From Echinicola sp. 20G (GTDB lineage Bacteria; Bacteroidota; Bacteroidia; Cytophagales; Cyclobacteriaceae), in NCBI RefSeq assembly GCF_015533855.1, contig NZ_AP024154.1:871001-935000 (forward strand): DNA of 64,000 bases, in the 5' to 3' direction. The position numbers and the translations under genes are program-made. Shown here piece after piece: positions 43,700-52,857 of this stretch. Under the pieces are notes generated by a model. The model was not told the DNA's origin and made no database searches. It saw nothing but the letters and a program-made list of their open reading frames with translations. Position 1 is the stretch's first letter. Each line of letters begins with the position of its first letter.

Positions 43700-43894
43700 T
43701 TATTTACTTTCTTCGTCCTGCATTCTTTGCTTGTAGGCGGCTTTGATTACCTCTGTTCTTCTTTTAACAGATGGTTTCTCGAAATGTTGACGAGATCTCA
43801 ATTCACGGATTGCTCCAGTTCTGTCAAACTTCTTTTTGAAACGCTTAAGCGCTTTTTCGATAGATTCGTTCTCTTTTACGTTTACTACGATCAT
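43700..43894 (-). CDS. rpsU: 30S ribosomal protein S21
   Basis: 64-residue basic ribosomal protein of the 30S subunit: VKENESIEKALKRFKKKFDRTG followed by an arginine-rich helix. The frame is open to 43948, but the promoter box at 43919-43926 and the family's normal length fix the ATG at 43894. First gene of the rpsU-xerC-hpf operon. Confidence 0.95.
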   Translation of the reverse strand: MIVVNVKENESIEKALKRFKKKFDRTGAIRELRSRQHFEKPSVKRRTEVIKAAYKQRMQDEESK

Positions 43895-43918
43895 AATTTT
43901 ACACCCCCTTTCGTGCTG

Positions 43919-43926
43919 CAAATGTA
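43919..43926 (-). promoter_or_regulatory. -7 promoter element of rpsU
   Basis: Minus strand TACATTTG, a full TAnnTTTG match, 24 bases upstream of the ATG at 43894. Confidence 0.7.
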
Positions 43927-44006
43927 GAAAGATAGTTTCGTAAAACAAAATATTCTTCCAAATCAGGCTTTTTGTGCTTCACATTTTTGGATGGGCCGCT
44001 ATTATT

Positions 44007-45149
44007 TTACTTCAAAATCTCTCTGGAAATAACCAACTTTTGGATTTCAGAAGTGCCTTCTCCAATGGTACACAGTTTGGCATCCCTATAATATTTTTCC
44101 ACCGGATAGTCTTTAGTAAAACCATAACCTCCAAAAATCTGCACCGCTTCATTGGCCAGCTCCACCGCCACCTCAGAAGCATAATACTTAGCCTTTGCAC
44201 TGGCCAGGGTAACAAACTCTCCCCGGTTCTTTAAGTCTGCCGCTTTAAAGGTTAAAAGCTTTGCGGCTTCTAGCTTAGTTGCCATGTCTGCCAGTTTAAA
44301 TGAAATTCCCTGATAGGAACTGATAGGCTTATTGAACTGGTGACGCTCTTTGGCATATTGTATAGCTGCTTCCAAGGCACCTTCAGCAATGCCCAAGGAC
44401 AAAGCCGCGATCGAAATCCTTCCTCCATCTAAAACCTTCATGGACTGGATAAACCCTTCTCCCACTTCCCCTAAAACTTGGTTTTTGTGCACCTTGCAAT
44501 CCTCAAAAACCAACTCTGCCGTCTCTGAAGTTCTCATTCCCAGCTTATCTTCCTTTCTTCCTCCTTTAAATCCATCCATGCCCTTTTCCAGTACAAATGC
44601 GGTCATCCCGTGTTTGTCTCCCTTTTCACCAGTTCTGGCAATCACCACAGCTACATCTCCAGAAACTCCATGTGTTATAAAATTTTTAGCTCCATTGAGG
44701 ACAAAGTAATCTCCCTCCTTTACAGCTGTCGTCTTCATATTGGCTGCATCTGAACCGGTATTGGGCTCGGTCAAACCCCATGCTCCCAAATACTCACAAG
44801 AAGCCAACTTGGGCAAATACTTTTGCTTTTGTTCCTCATTGCCAAAAAGCATAATGTGCCCAGAGCAAAGTGAATTGTGGGCTGCCATGGAAAGTCCAAT
44901 CCCCGGATCCAACTTGGCCAATTCTAAAATAGCTGTCACATACTCATTGTAACTGAAGCCACTTCCTCCATATGCTTCGGGAATCAACACCCCCATCAAA
45001 CCAAGTTCACCCAGCTGTTTAAAAAGTGGTAAAGGAAAAATCTGCGCATCATCCCATTCTTTTCGTTTGGGGGTAATTTCCTTAGCACCAAAGTCTCTAA
45101 TCATTTGAGCGATCATCCTTTGGTTTTCATTCAAATCAAAGTTCATCAT
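44007..45149 (-). CDS. acyl-CoA dehydrogenase
   Basis: 380-residue FAD enzyme that introduces the alpha-beta double bond in acyl-CoA thioesters (beta-oxidation or branched amino-acid catabolism). The three domains are present: N-terminal helices, a middle beta domain ([17 protein letters not shown]) and the C-terminal helical domain with [10 protein letters not shown] and the catalytic Glu in [11 protein letters not shown]. Chain-length preference cannot be read from sequence. Monocistronic as far as can be seen, with no promoter box detected. Confidence 0.95.
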   Translation of the reverse strand: MMNFDLNENQRMIAQMIRDFGAKEITPKRKEWDDAQIFPLPLFKQLGELGLMGVLIPEAYGGSGFSYNEYVTAILELAKLDPGIGLSMAAHNSLCSGHIMLFGNEEQKQKYLPKLASCEYLGAWGLTEPNTGSDAANMKTTAVKEGDYFVLNGAKNFITHGVSGDVAVVIARTGEKGDKHGMTAFVLEKGMDGFKGGRKEDKLGMRTSETAELVFEDCKVHKNQVLGEVGEGFIQSMKVLDGGRISIAALSLGIAEGALEAAIQYAKERHQFNKPISSYQGISFKLADMATKLEAAKLLTFKAADLKNRGEFVTLASAKAKYYASEVAVELANEAVQIFGGYGFTKDYPVEKYYRDAKLCTIGEGTSEIQKLVISREILK

Positions 45150-45303
45150 GTTTCTGCTATTTTCTGGGTTATATTCCTGGTGGTCAAAAAATCTTATAAG
45201 ATCTTCCTGTCAACCTGTTCTACCTAAGGTATTAACTTCCAAGCAAAAAATTAGTTTAACCGATTAAAAAGCAATAAAAATTTTAACACATACCTGATTG
45301 CTT

Positions 45304-45311
45304 TATATTTG
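45304..45311 (+). promoter_or_regulatory. -7 promoter element of galE
   Basis: TATATTTG, a full TAnnTTTG match, 49 bases before the ATG at 45361. Confidence 0.72.
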
Positions 45312-45360
45312 CTCAGACATCAAAAGCCAACCCATTAACCCTGGTAAAAACAAAACATTC

Positions 45361-46374
45361 ATGCAACAAATTTTAATTACAGGTGGAGCAGGTTATATAG
45401 GATCCCACACTGCCGTAGCACTGGTTAACGCCGGTTTTGAGCCGATCATCATCGACAACTTTTCAAACTCCAACAAGAAGGTCCTCGATGGACTGGAAAA
45501 AATCCTTAACAAATCCATAAAATGCTATGAAGGAGATTGTAATGACCGTGAATTGATGCGTCAAATTTTCAGCGAAAACAATATTTCTGGTGTTATTCAC
45601 TTTGCGGCCTCCAAAGCGGTAGGAGAGAGCACGCAAGTTCCTTTAAAGTACTACAGCAACAACATCAATTCGCTGATCATTTTACTGGAAACCATGAAAG
45701 AGTTTAATGTCAAAGACATTGTATTCTCTTCCTCATGCACTGTATATGGACAGCCTGATGAACTGCCGGTGAAAGAGTCCACTCCACGTAAAGACGCGGA
45801 AAGCCCATATGGCAACACCAAAAAAATCTGTGAGGACATCCTGATAGATCATGTAAAAAGCGGCGCTGAAACCAGGGTAGTAGCCTTGCGCTATTTCAAC
45901 CCGATTGGCGCCCACCCTTCATCTCTTATTGGAGAGTTGCCTCTTGGAGTTCCTGCCAATCTGATTCCTTTCGTCACCCAAACAGGTGCAGGCATTAGAG
46001 AAAAAATCACGGTTTTTGGAGATGATTACGACACACTCGACGGCACCTGTGTCAGAGATTATATCCATGTCATGGACCTTGCTGATGCACATGTGAAATC
46101 CATCCAATACCTAGCAGATAAACAGGACAGCTTTTTTGATCTTTTCAATGTGGGCACTGGAAATGGAAATACCGTAATGGAAGTGATCAAAGCTTTTGAG
46201 AAAGTAAGTGGAGCACCTCTGAACTATGAGATTGGACCAAGAAGGTCTGGAGACATTGAAAAAGTTTGGGCCAATACAGACAAAGTCAGCAAAGTATTGG
46301 GCTGGACCCCGCAATACAACTTGGAAGATGCCTTAAAAGATGCCTGGAACTGGCAAGTCAGCTTGAAAAAATAA
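45361..46374 (+). CDS. galE: UDP-glucose 4-epimerase
   Basis: 337-residue short-chain dehydrogenase-type epimerase linking UDP-glucose and UDP-galactose, used for galactose entry and surface glycans. The NAD-binding GxxGxxG is TGGAGYIGSH near residues 7-16. The Ser-Tyr-Lys catalytic set is in FSSSCTVYG and SPYGNTKK. The family hallmark ALRYFNPIGAHPSSLIGE is intact. The frame is open upstream to 45298, but the promoter lies in that extension, so the ATG at 45361 is used. Confidence 0.95.
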   Translation: MQQILITGGAGYIGSHTAVALVNAGFEPIIIDNFSNSNKKVLDGLEKILNKSIKCYEGDCNDRELMRQIFSENNISGVIHFAASKAVGESTQVPLKYYSNNINSLIILLETMKEFNVKDIVFSSSCTVYGQPDELPVKESTPRKDAESPYGNTKKICEDILIDHVKSGAETRVVALRYFNPIGAHPSSLIGELPLGVPANLIPFVTQTGAGIREKITVFGDDYDTLDGTCVRDYIHVMDLADAHVKSIQYLADKQDSFFDLFNVGTGNGNTVMEVIKAFEKVSGAPLNYEIGPRRSGDIEKVWANTDKVSKVLGWTPQYNLEDALKDAWNWQVSLKK

Positions 46375-46498
46375 TTCTAAAGCCTCCTAATCCTGTTAGC
46401 AGACAGTACAGGACGGTTTTTGGTATTGATATCACTAAGTTTATCCTATAATTAATTTTAAAAGTTTTAAAATTTTAATTAGGGGTTTATTAATCGAA

Positions 46499-46536
46499 AA
46501 CCATTTGCTTCCTAAGCAAATGGTTTTTCTTTTTTA
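46499..46536 (+). terminator. terminator downstream of galE
   Basis: 13-bp perfect stem AAACCATTTGCTT and complement with a CCT loop, followed by a T-rich run to 46536. It lies about 125 bases past the galE stop. Confidence 0.75.
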
Positions 46537-46669
46537 AAACCAACTTTTACACTATCACCTCTATCTCATTTATTAAAGCACTAATTATCAGAACATAAAG
46601 ACTTGTAAACAGGTAACTTTTTATATATTAGCTATCGACACGCAAACCACAACATCTTACCTTAAAGGC

Positions 46670-47305
46670 ATGGAAACACTTTTTAACTTTTTATTAGGCC
46701 TTCATATTACTGGAGGTGCAGCTGGATTAATTTCCGGAACCATCAATATGATCAGAAAAAAAGGTGATACCAGGCACAAGAAGACTGGAAAAATCTTTTT
46801 TAGAACAATGCTACTTGCAGGATTGACTGCTTTGGTTTTGGCCAGCATCCACCCAAATCAATTCCTCTTTACTATCGGAATTTTCACCTTGTACATGTTG
46901 GGTTCAGGGTACCGCTACCTATACCTGAGGACGCATCATCCCCAAGCAACTTGGATAGATTGGGGCTTATCTGTTTTTATGATTGCCTTTGGAATTTTCT
47001 TCTTCTTACAAGGTGCACAAAACCTCATGAATGGCAATTATTTTGGAATCGCCTTGTTTGTTTTTGGAGGAATTGGACTTTCCATGGCCATGACAGACAT
47101 CCGTTTCTACCGTGGCAAAGTCACCAGCAAAAACTTCTGGTTGAGGGGCCATATCGCAAGAATGTGCGGAACGTATATTGCCAGTCTAACCGCTTTTTTA
47201 GTGGTCAATATTCATTTCTTGCCAAGCTTATTGATCTGGTTACTTCCCACTGTGATCATCACCCCTATGATCATCAAATGGAGCAAAAAATACAAGACCG
47301 CTTAG
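46670..47305 (+). CDS. DUF2306-like integral membrane protein
   Basis: 211-residue membrane protein with about six helices. The first helix pair (LLGLHITGGAAGLISGTINMIRKKGDTRHKKTGKIF) with His residues and the HKKTG loop is the pattern of DUF2306-type proteins. Function unknown. Its stop codon abuts the stop of the convergent regulator gene at 47306 with no bases between. Confidence 0.8.
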   Translation: METLFNFLLGLHITGGAAGLISGTINMIRKKGDTRHKKTGKIFFRTMLLAGLTALVLASIHPNQFLFTIGIFTLYMLGSGYRYLYLRTHHPQATWIDWGLSVFMIAFGIFFFLQGAQNLMNGNYFGIALFVFGGIGLSMAMTDIRFYRGKVTSKNFWLRGHIARMCGTYIASLTAFLVVNIHFLPSLLIWLLPTVIITPMIIKWSKKYKTA

Positions 47306-47605
47306 TTAACCACCCTTCTTATTGACTTGGATATAATCTTCCAAAGCCTTCACATAAAGTGCAAAAGCTTCTCTCCCTTTACTCGTAATCGAACAAGTGG
47401 TCAGTGGAAAATTGTCCCTAAAAGACTTCTCTACTTCCAAATACCCAGCGGTTTTGAGTTTGCTGATCTGGACAGATAGATTTCCGGCCGTTGCCCCGGT
47501 TTTTTCCTTGATATAGGTAAACTCCGCTTCTTCCACACTCATCAACAAGGAAATAATGGCCAACCTAAGCTGACTGTGAAGAACCGGATCAAGTGCTTTA
47601 AACAT
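47306..47605 (-). CDS. small winged-helix transcriptional regulator
   Basis: 99-residue DNA-binding protein with a winged-helix fold: LHSQLRLAIISLLMSVEEAEFTYIKEKTGATAGNLSVQISKLKTAGYLEV, with recognition helix around residues 40-55, then the wing and a C-terminal helix for dimerisation. It resembles the HTH_34/MarR-like small regulators common in Bacteroidota. It is last of three genes with a membrane protein and a DUF1579 protein, which it may regulate. No ligand can be inferred. Confidence 0.88.
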   Translation of the reverse strand: MFKALDPVLHSQLRLAIISLLMSVEEAEFTYIKEKTGATAGNLSVQISKLKTAGYLEVEKSFRDNFPLTTCSITSKGREAFALYVKALEDYIQVNKKGG

Positions 47606-47608
47606 CCT

Positions 47609-48187
47609 TTATGCTTGTTTGGGCTTCATCAAATGAGCCGGAATAATGTAACTGACAATTACAGCCAGCATTAACAATAAGAGCTGGTATTGAAAAGGCT
47701 GATAGAAGGCCCAAAAACCGCACAAGGTACTTCCAATTCCTCCAATAATCAATGCTTTATAGCGAAGTGTCATTCCAGTAGCATAACAAGCTGTTCCGTA
47801 CAAGATCATAAAAAATGGATAAACTGCATGCCACCCAATTTCAAATGCACCAAATAACAACACCACTATCGCCATACTCATTCCTCCCCAAATACCAGCC
47901 ATTACCCTGCCCATATAGGTCTTTACTTTGGCCTGTTTTTTTCGCTTACTCAAATACAAGAAATGCACAAGACCTCCAAAAGCCATCACAATCCAAACCA
48001 TATAGGCTTGTGGCATCTCCAAAATAAAAGCCATCAAATAATGGGCTGCGGCCACACCCAAAGTCAGGTAGCCCCACATGAAGTACAAAAATCGATCTTG
48101 ATAAATACTGTACCTTGTTGATTCCACCATAGAGCGGATCAAATGGATACTTTCTGCTTCATTCCAGTTTTCATCTGCTTGCATCAT
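47609..48187 (-). CDS. membrane protein of unknown function
   Basis: 192-residue protein with about five hydrophobic helices after a short, charged N-terminus (NWNEAESIHLIRSMVESTRYSI). It lies three bases upstream of the winged-helix regulator gene and three bases downstream of the DUF1579 gene, so the three form an operon. Membrane protein and small regulator pairs like this are common in Bacteroidota; the function is not known. Confidence 0.82.
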   Translation of the reverse strand: MMQADENWNEAESIHLIRSMVESTRYSIYQDRFLYFMWGYLTLGVAAAHYLMAFILEMPQAYMVWIVMAFGGLVHFLYLSKRKKQAKVKTYMGRVMAGIWGGMSMAIVVLLFGAFEIGWHAVYPFFMILYGTACYATGMTLRYKALIIGGIGSTLCGFWAFYQPFQYQLLLLMLAVIVSYIIPAHLMKPKQA

Positions 48188-48190
48188 GGA

Positions 48191-48700
48191 TTATTTTTTG
48201 TCCAGGGTCATTTCAAAACTCGGGTACCACTTTTCTCCATTGGGAGAGTATTGGCCTACTTCGTGCCACTGCCCTTGTTCATTGAGGCGAATGGTGTATT
48301 TGATCTTGCCACCTTGAGGAATATCAAAACCCCATTCAAAATGTTGTGCACCCAACTCTTTTAGGTAGGCATCTGTACTTTGGCCTTTGGCACGCCATGC
48401 TTTCATTTCATAGCCTTCTTTCCATTCATTATAAGTGATCACAGCCACCGCGTTGAACACCAAACTATCCCCTTCATAACCTTTCCCTTCAATAAAAAGC
48501 ATCTTACCTCCTAGTTTGTAGGAGACGTCTTCATGCTGATCAAGGTTCATCTGCTGTCCAGGCCCCTGCATGGCCATGGCCTTACCTTCCCACTTCCCTT
48601 CCAAAAAAGCCAATTTCTTCATGGCTTCATCAGCCTTTTCCTGTGCCATCACCCCAAAGGATGCCATCAGTAAAACAGTCAAACACAATATTTTTTTCAT
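48191..48700 (-). CDS. exported DUF1579 family protein
   Basis: 169-residue protein with a signal peptide (MKKILCLTVLLMASFGVMAQ). The mature part begins with KLAFLEGKWEGKAMAMQGPGQ, the lipocalin-like pattern of DUF1579. It continues through YEGDSLVFNAVAVITYNEWKEGYEMKAW to a C-terminal EKWYPSFEMTLDKK. Periplasmic; function unknown. First gene of the three-gene operon. Confidence 0.87.
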   Translation of the reverse strand: MKKILCLTVLLMASFGVMAQEKADEAMKKLAFLEGKWEGKAMAMQGPGQQMNLDQHEDVSYKLGGKMLFIEGKGYEGDSLVFNAVAVITYNEWKEGYEMKAWRAKGQSTDAYLKELGAQHFEWGFDIPQGGKIKYTIRLNEQGQWHEVGQYSPNGEKWYPSFEMTLDKK

Positions 48701-48852
48701 ATCTGTCTATATTTTAAAGTTAAATATATCTCCAATATAAAGTAGTTTATAATACAAACCAATTTTTAAATGATTTATTTTTAATGACTTACAAACTTGA
48801 TTATAATTAACTATTTCACTAGTTTATATTAAATTTATTACCCCCCAAGCTT

Positions 48853-50013
48853 ATGAAGTGGTTCAATTATTTATGTTTGGTTACATTTTTTTGTGCCTGC
48901 CAGTCCAAGGCTTTCAAAACGGAGAAAGAATATAAAATTGTCTCCTCAGAGAGCTTTGTGGATTTTGGAGAACACATGGTTACTCCAAAGACATTTAGTC
49001 CTACTATAGCTAATTACAAGGGAAAAAATGCCCATATCTTTATTGACCAAAATCTTCAAATTGTCATTAGTGACCTGGATAGCAAGGAACTGATTGAGAT
49101 CATTCCTTTACAAAGAGATGATGGCCCCAAAATGCTCCATTCTCATCCTAATAAGGCCATTCCACTTCAAAAAAAACATTTTCTTATTACCTCTTTATCC
49201 TTTTTCTACATTGTTGACCAAAAAGGAGATGTGATCAAAAAAATTAATCTTGAAAAAATAGTTGAAGATCAGTTTTCCAGAAATCAAGAAGATCATTTCT
49301 TTATAACAGCAAGATCTTCCTACTGTAAAATTAAGGAGAATGAGCTAATATTTAGTTTATCAAGAAACTTACCTATGAGCGGCCCCGTGCCCGCCAAAGC
49401 TTATCCCTATTTCCCTCTCTTTATACAATTGAAAATAAATCCTACTAATTGGCAAATAGAGTGGAAATTATTGGACGTTTCCTTTCCTGAAGAATTTGTA
49501 AAATCCACTTCACTTTCTTATTGGCATGATGAAACTCCTAAATACTTAATTGAGGGAAAACGTCTTATTTATTTCTTCCGCTTCTCCTCAAAACTCTTCT
49601 TTCATGACTTAGAGACGGGGAAGAATAGTTCTTTGGAATTAAACATTGAAGATGCCCCTTACACCTCCTCTCCCGCATCCAGCCCAGAAGAAGGCAATAA
49701 AATTTTAAAATACGCTTTTCTTGACACCTATATAGATACAATTAATAAAATAATATATCGAATTCATCAAAGCCGAAATTTCCAAGACCTTATGGGTAGT
49801 GAGCGAATCCTAAACTCCTATAGTTTAGAAGGAAAACCACTTGTTTCTCATTCTTTAGGGACAATCAAAGAGCATCTGTATTCAGGAATGTTTGGCTATA
49901 AAGACCAATACTACCTCACACCTTTCGAGCCAAGTACTTCAGAAGAGCATTTGGAGTTCTTCCAGTTCAAACTGGTAGAGAAAAATCAGCATTTATCTTT
50001 TGAGGCAAATTAA
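48853..50013 (+). CDS. DUF4221-like lipoprotein
   Basis: 386-residue predicted lipoprotein with a short signal ending in lipobox FCAC (Cys16), then SKAFKTEK. The rest is beta-rich with repeated strand patterns (IFIDQNLQIVISDLDS, FFYIVDQKGDVIKKI, LFFHDLETGKNSSLEL), suggesting a propeller. It resembles the DUF4221 family abundant in Cyclobacteriaceae. Function unknown. The coding sequence is visibly more AT-rich than its neighbours. It converges with the GH78 gene, with seven bases between stop codons. Confidence 0.75.
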   Translation: MKWFNYLCLVTFFCACQSKAFKTEKEYKIVSSESFVDFGEHMVTPKTFSPTIANYKGKNAHIFIDQNLQIVISDLDSKELIEIIPLQRDDGPKMLHSHPNKAIPLQKKHFLITSLSFFYIVDQKGDVIKKINLEKIVEDQFSRNQEDHFFITARSSYCKIKENELIFSLSRNLPMSGPVPAKAYPYFPLFIQLKINPTNWQIEWKLLDVSFPEEFVKSTSLSYWHDETPKYLIEGKRLIYFFRFSSKLFFHDLETGKNSSLELNIEDAPYTSSPASSPEEGNKILKYAFLDTYIDTINKIIYRIHQSRNFQDLMGSERILNSYSLEGKPLVSHSLGTIKEHLYSGMFGYKDQYYLTPFEPSTSEEHLEFFQFKLVEKNQHLSFEAN

Positions 50014-50020
50014 TTCCAAA

Positions 50021-52783
50021 CTAAAAAACAAACTCATACTCGCCTGAACCCAAGCTCACTTCCTTTTGACCTTCTGGTAGGGTCTTCCCATCCAAACTAA
50101 CTTTAGTGACAATGTCTTGGGGCAAAACTACTTTGGCCGTAGTATTTACCGGTACTTTTACTTTCCATGTAATCCTCTTGCCTTTGCGTTCCCAATGGCT
50201 TCCAATTTCTCCATAGAAGGAATCATAGGAAGCCCTGACATAGTCCAGCCCTTCCACAAATGTCGGCTGCAAGCTGATGGCCTTAAATCCAGGACTTTCA
50301 TTACCAGGTGTGATTCCTGCCAAGTATTCATAATACCAAACCATCAGATCCCCCAACAACATGGTGTGATTTTGTGAATTCATACTTGCCTTGGCCACAT
50401 TCCCGTGCCAAAGCTCCCAAATGGTAGTCGCTCCATTTTCAATCATATATCCCCAACTTGGATACGTACGATTGGTAGCCAACTTCAAAGCCAAGTCAGC
50501 CCTGCCATAATCACTTAATATCCTCATCAGCCATTGGGTACCGATCAACCCAGTGCTCAAGTGCCCTTTATTTTTCACCTCAATTGTCTCTACAAGGTGG
50601 TCAAATACTTTTTGCTCATTGAACTCACTCACCATACCGAAAGCCAAGGGAAGCAAATTATCGGTCATCTTGTTATCTCCATAATAACCTTCCTCATGAT
50701 AGAACTCCTGTTGAAATGCCTTTCCTACCTTATCCTTCAAAACTTGGCAGGCTTCAATATCCTCTCTATTCCCTGTTAGCCTAGCAAACTTGCTCATCAT
50801 CTCCATAAAATAATAATAGTAGGCAGTAGAGATCAATGCACTAGGCCGCTTTACATCTGCATTTTGTCCAGTTCCGGCCGCTATTGTGGGAGGAGGAACT
50901 ACCCAATCTCCGTAACTGTCTTTCGTGACGATATAGTCTTCATTCATATATCGAGTAGCCATATAGTCCAGCCATTTTTTCATGGCCGGATAATGATGAA
51001 CCAGCACACTCGTATCTCCTGTATGATCAAAAAGCATGTTGGCAATCATCAAATAGGTCCCTGGCCAAGTCATATTATCGCTGTAATAACGCCAATAGGC
51101 CGGGGCTACATCTGGAATACTTCCATCTTCCTTTTGAGAAAGCCGAATGTCTTCCAGCCATTTTTTGTATAGCCTGACATTGTCAAACATATAGTTTTCG
51201 CCATGAGCCCCAACCGCCCGATCACCCAACCACGGTTGCCGCTCATTTCTTTGTGGACAATCCACGGGCATCCCTTTGTAGTTGCCTGCTATTCCCCACC
51301 AAGCGTTTTGATAAATCTGGTTAAGCGTTTCATCAGAGGTTTCAAAATGGCCGACTGTTTCAATATCATCGTAAACCATTTTTCCCACAAAATCATCCAC
51401 TTTTGGTATTCCCGGGTAGGTACTGACCTCGACAAACCGAAATCCATGATAGGTAAATTTGGGTTCCCAAACCTCTTCTTCACCGCCTTTGAGGACATAC
51501 GTGTCGGTTACCTTCGCATCACGAAGATTGGTCACAAACAACTCTCCAGTATCCTCCAAGGATTCTGCAAATCTCAGCTTGACAGTATCTCCTTGTTCTC
51601 CCCGCACTTTCAGCTGCAACCAGCCCACCATATTTTGTCCCATATCCAATATATAGCGGTTCTGATCCAATGGAATAATGGAGACGGGCTTCACTTCTTG
51701 TATCACCTTCATGTTTTCATTCAATTGCGCCTCAAAATCTCCTCTTGGCTCTTGGACATACTCGGCTTGCAACCAACCGGAGTCATCAAAACCTACCTGA
51801 TCCCATCCGTCAAATTCCTTGTTGGCATCATAGTATTCTCCATCATATTCATTGTTGTTCCGAATAGGGCCATCCGCAGTACCTCTCCATTGGTCATTGG
51901 AAGAAATAACTTCGCTGCTTCCATCTTTATACCGGATTACCAATTGAAACAGTAATTTGGGAAAACCAAAATTTTTAATTTTATAAGGCTTATAATTTTG
52001 GCGCATGGTGAAATAGCGACCATTCCCCAATACCACACCAATGGCATTATCAGAACTGGATTGAACGAGCTGGGTAATATCATAGGTATTGTACTTGACA
52101 TTCTGCGTATAATCAGTTGGTGTCGGGGCGAGCACAGCATCCCCCACCTTATGCCCATTGATATTCAACTCATACAAGCCCAGTCCAATAATATAAGCAG
52201 TGGCTTCCTCCATCTGTTTGCCCACCTTAAACTCCTTTCTAAAATAACGGGCTCCCAAAGTTGGGAAAGTAGATATCTCCTCCCAGGGAAAGGCGCGGTC
52301 AAAGCCTATCCATCTTCCTTTCCAATCCTTATAATACAATAACCCCACACGCCAAAATGCCTCTTCACTCCAGCCACTCTCACCATGATTGGTCCAAACC
52401 CTAACTTTCCAATAGCATTTAGTGTCACTCTCCAAATCTTTTCCGCCATATTTCACCATAACACTTTCATCGGAATCAACCCTGCCAGAATTCCATAAGT
52501 CAGCCTTCTCAGGACTTAATAAATTAGGTGATGTGGCCACCAAAACCTGATAGGCTGTTTGATAGGTGTTTTTTGCAGAGGTATTAATTTTCCAACTCAG
52601 TCGAGGCTGCTTTACATCAATACCTTCCGGGTTTCGCAGCGTTTCAGTTCGTAAGGAAGCTATGCTCAAATCTGCGGAACCTTCATTTTCCCCAATAGCC
52701 AATACTGACACAAACATGCCGATGCTAAAAAACAAGGTCAAAATTGCTTTGGAATAAATCATAACAGAATTGCTTTTATTCAA
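50021..52783 (-). CDS. alpha-L-rhamnosidase, GH78
   Basis: 920-residue exported enzyme that removes terminal alpha-L-rhamnose. A signal peptide (to about residue 33) precedes N-terminal beta-sandwich domains (ASLRTETLRNPEGIDVKQPRLSW) and an (alpha/alpha)6 barrel. The substrate-binding block around 508-521 (DCPQRNERQPWLGD) has Asp508, Glu514, Trp518 and Asp521, at the spacing seen in known GH78 enzymes; Glu514 is the likely general acid. An Asn replaces the usual Asp at 513. Last gene of the cluster, 74 bases after the preceding gene. Met8 is an alternative start. Confidence 0.92.
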   Translation of the reverse strand: MNKSNSVMIYSKAILTLFFSIGMFVSVLAIGENEGSADLSIASLRTETLRNPEGIDVKQPRLSWKINTSAKNTYQTAYQVLVATSPNLLSPEKADLWNSGRVDSDESVMVKYGGKDLESDTKCYWKVRVWTNHGESGWSEEAFWRVGLLYYKDWKGRWIGFDRAFPWEEISTFPTLGARYFRKEFKVGKQMEEATAYIIGLGLYELNINGHKVGDAVLAPTPTDYTQNVKYNTYDITQLVQSSSDNAIGVVLGNGRYFTMRQNYKPYKIKNFGFPKLLFQLVIRYKDGSSEVISSNDQWRGTADGPIRNNNEYDGEYYDANKEFDGWDQVGFDDSGWLQAEYVQEPRGDFEAQLNENMKVIQEVKPVSIIPLDQNRYILDMGQNMVGWLQLKVRGEQGDTVKLRFAESLEDTGELFVTNLRDAKVTDTYVLKGGEEEVWEPKFTYHGFRFVEVSTYPGIPKVDDFVGKMVYDDIETVGHFETSDETLNQIYQNAWWGIAGNYKGMPVDCPQRNERQPWLGDRAVGAHGENYMFDNVRLYKKWLEDIRLSQKEDGSIPDVAPAYWRYYSDNMTWPGTYLMIANMLFDHTGDTSVLVHHYPAMKKWLDYMATRYMNEDYIVTKDSYGDWVVPPPTIAAGTGQNADVKRPSALISTAYYYYFMEMMSKFARLTGNREDIEACQVLKDKVGKAFQQEFYHEEGYYGDNKMTDNLLPLAFGMVSEFNEQKVFDHLVETIEVKNKGHLSTGLIGTQWLMRILSDYGRADLALKLATNRTYPSWGYMIENGATTIWELWHGNVAKASMNSQNHTMLLGDLMVWYYEYLAGITPGNESPGFKAISLQPTFVEGLDYVRASYDSFYGEIGSHWERKGKRITWKVKVPVNTTAKVVLPQDIVTKVSLDGKTLPEGQKEVSLGSGEYEFVF

Positions 52784-52857
52784 GGCTCCGATAAATTAAA
52801 AAAGAGGCTCCATCAATGCAAAGCCCCATTTTTAAACTATCAACCTATATTAAATCT

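Noticed and set aside
45298..45360. Longer galE start upstream of 45361
   Set aside because: The extension contains the TATATTTG promoter box at 45304-45311, and the family N-terminus begins at the ATG at 45361.
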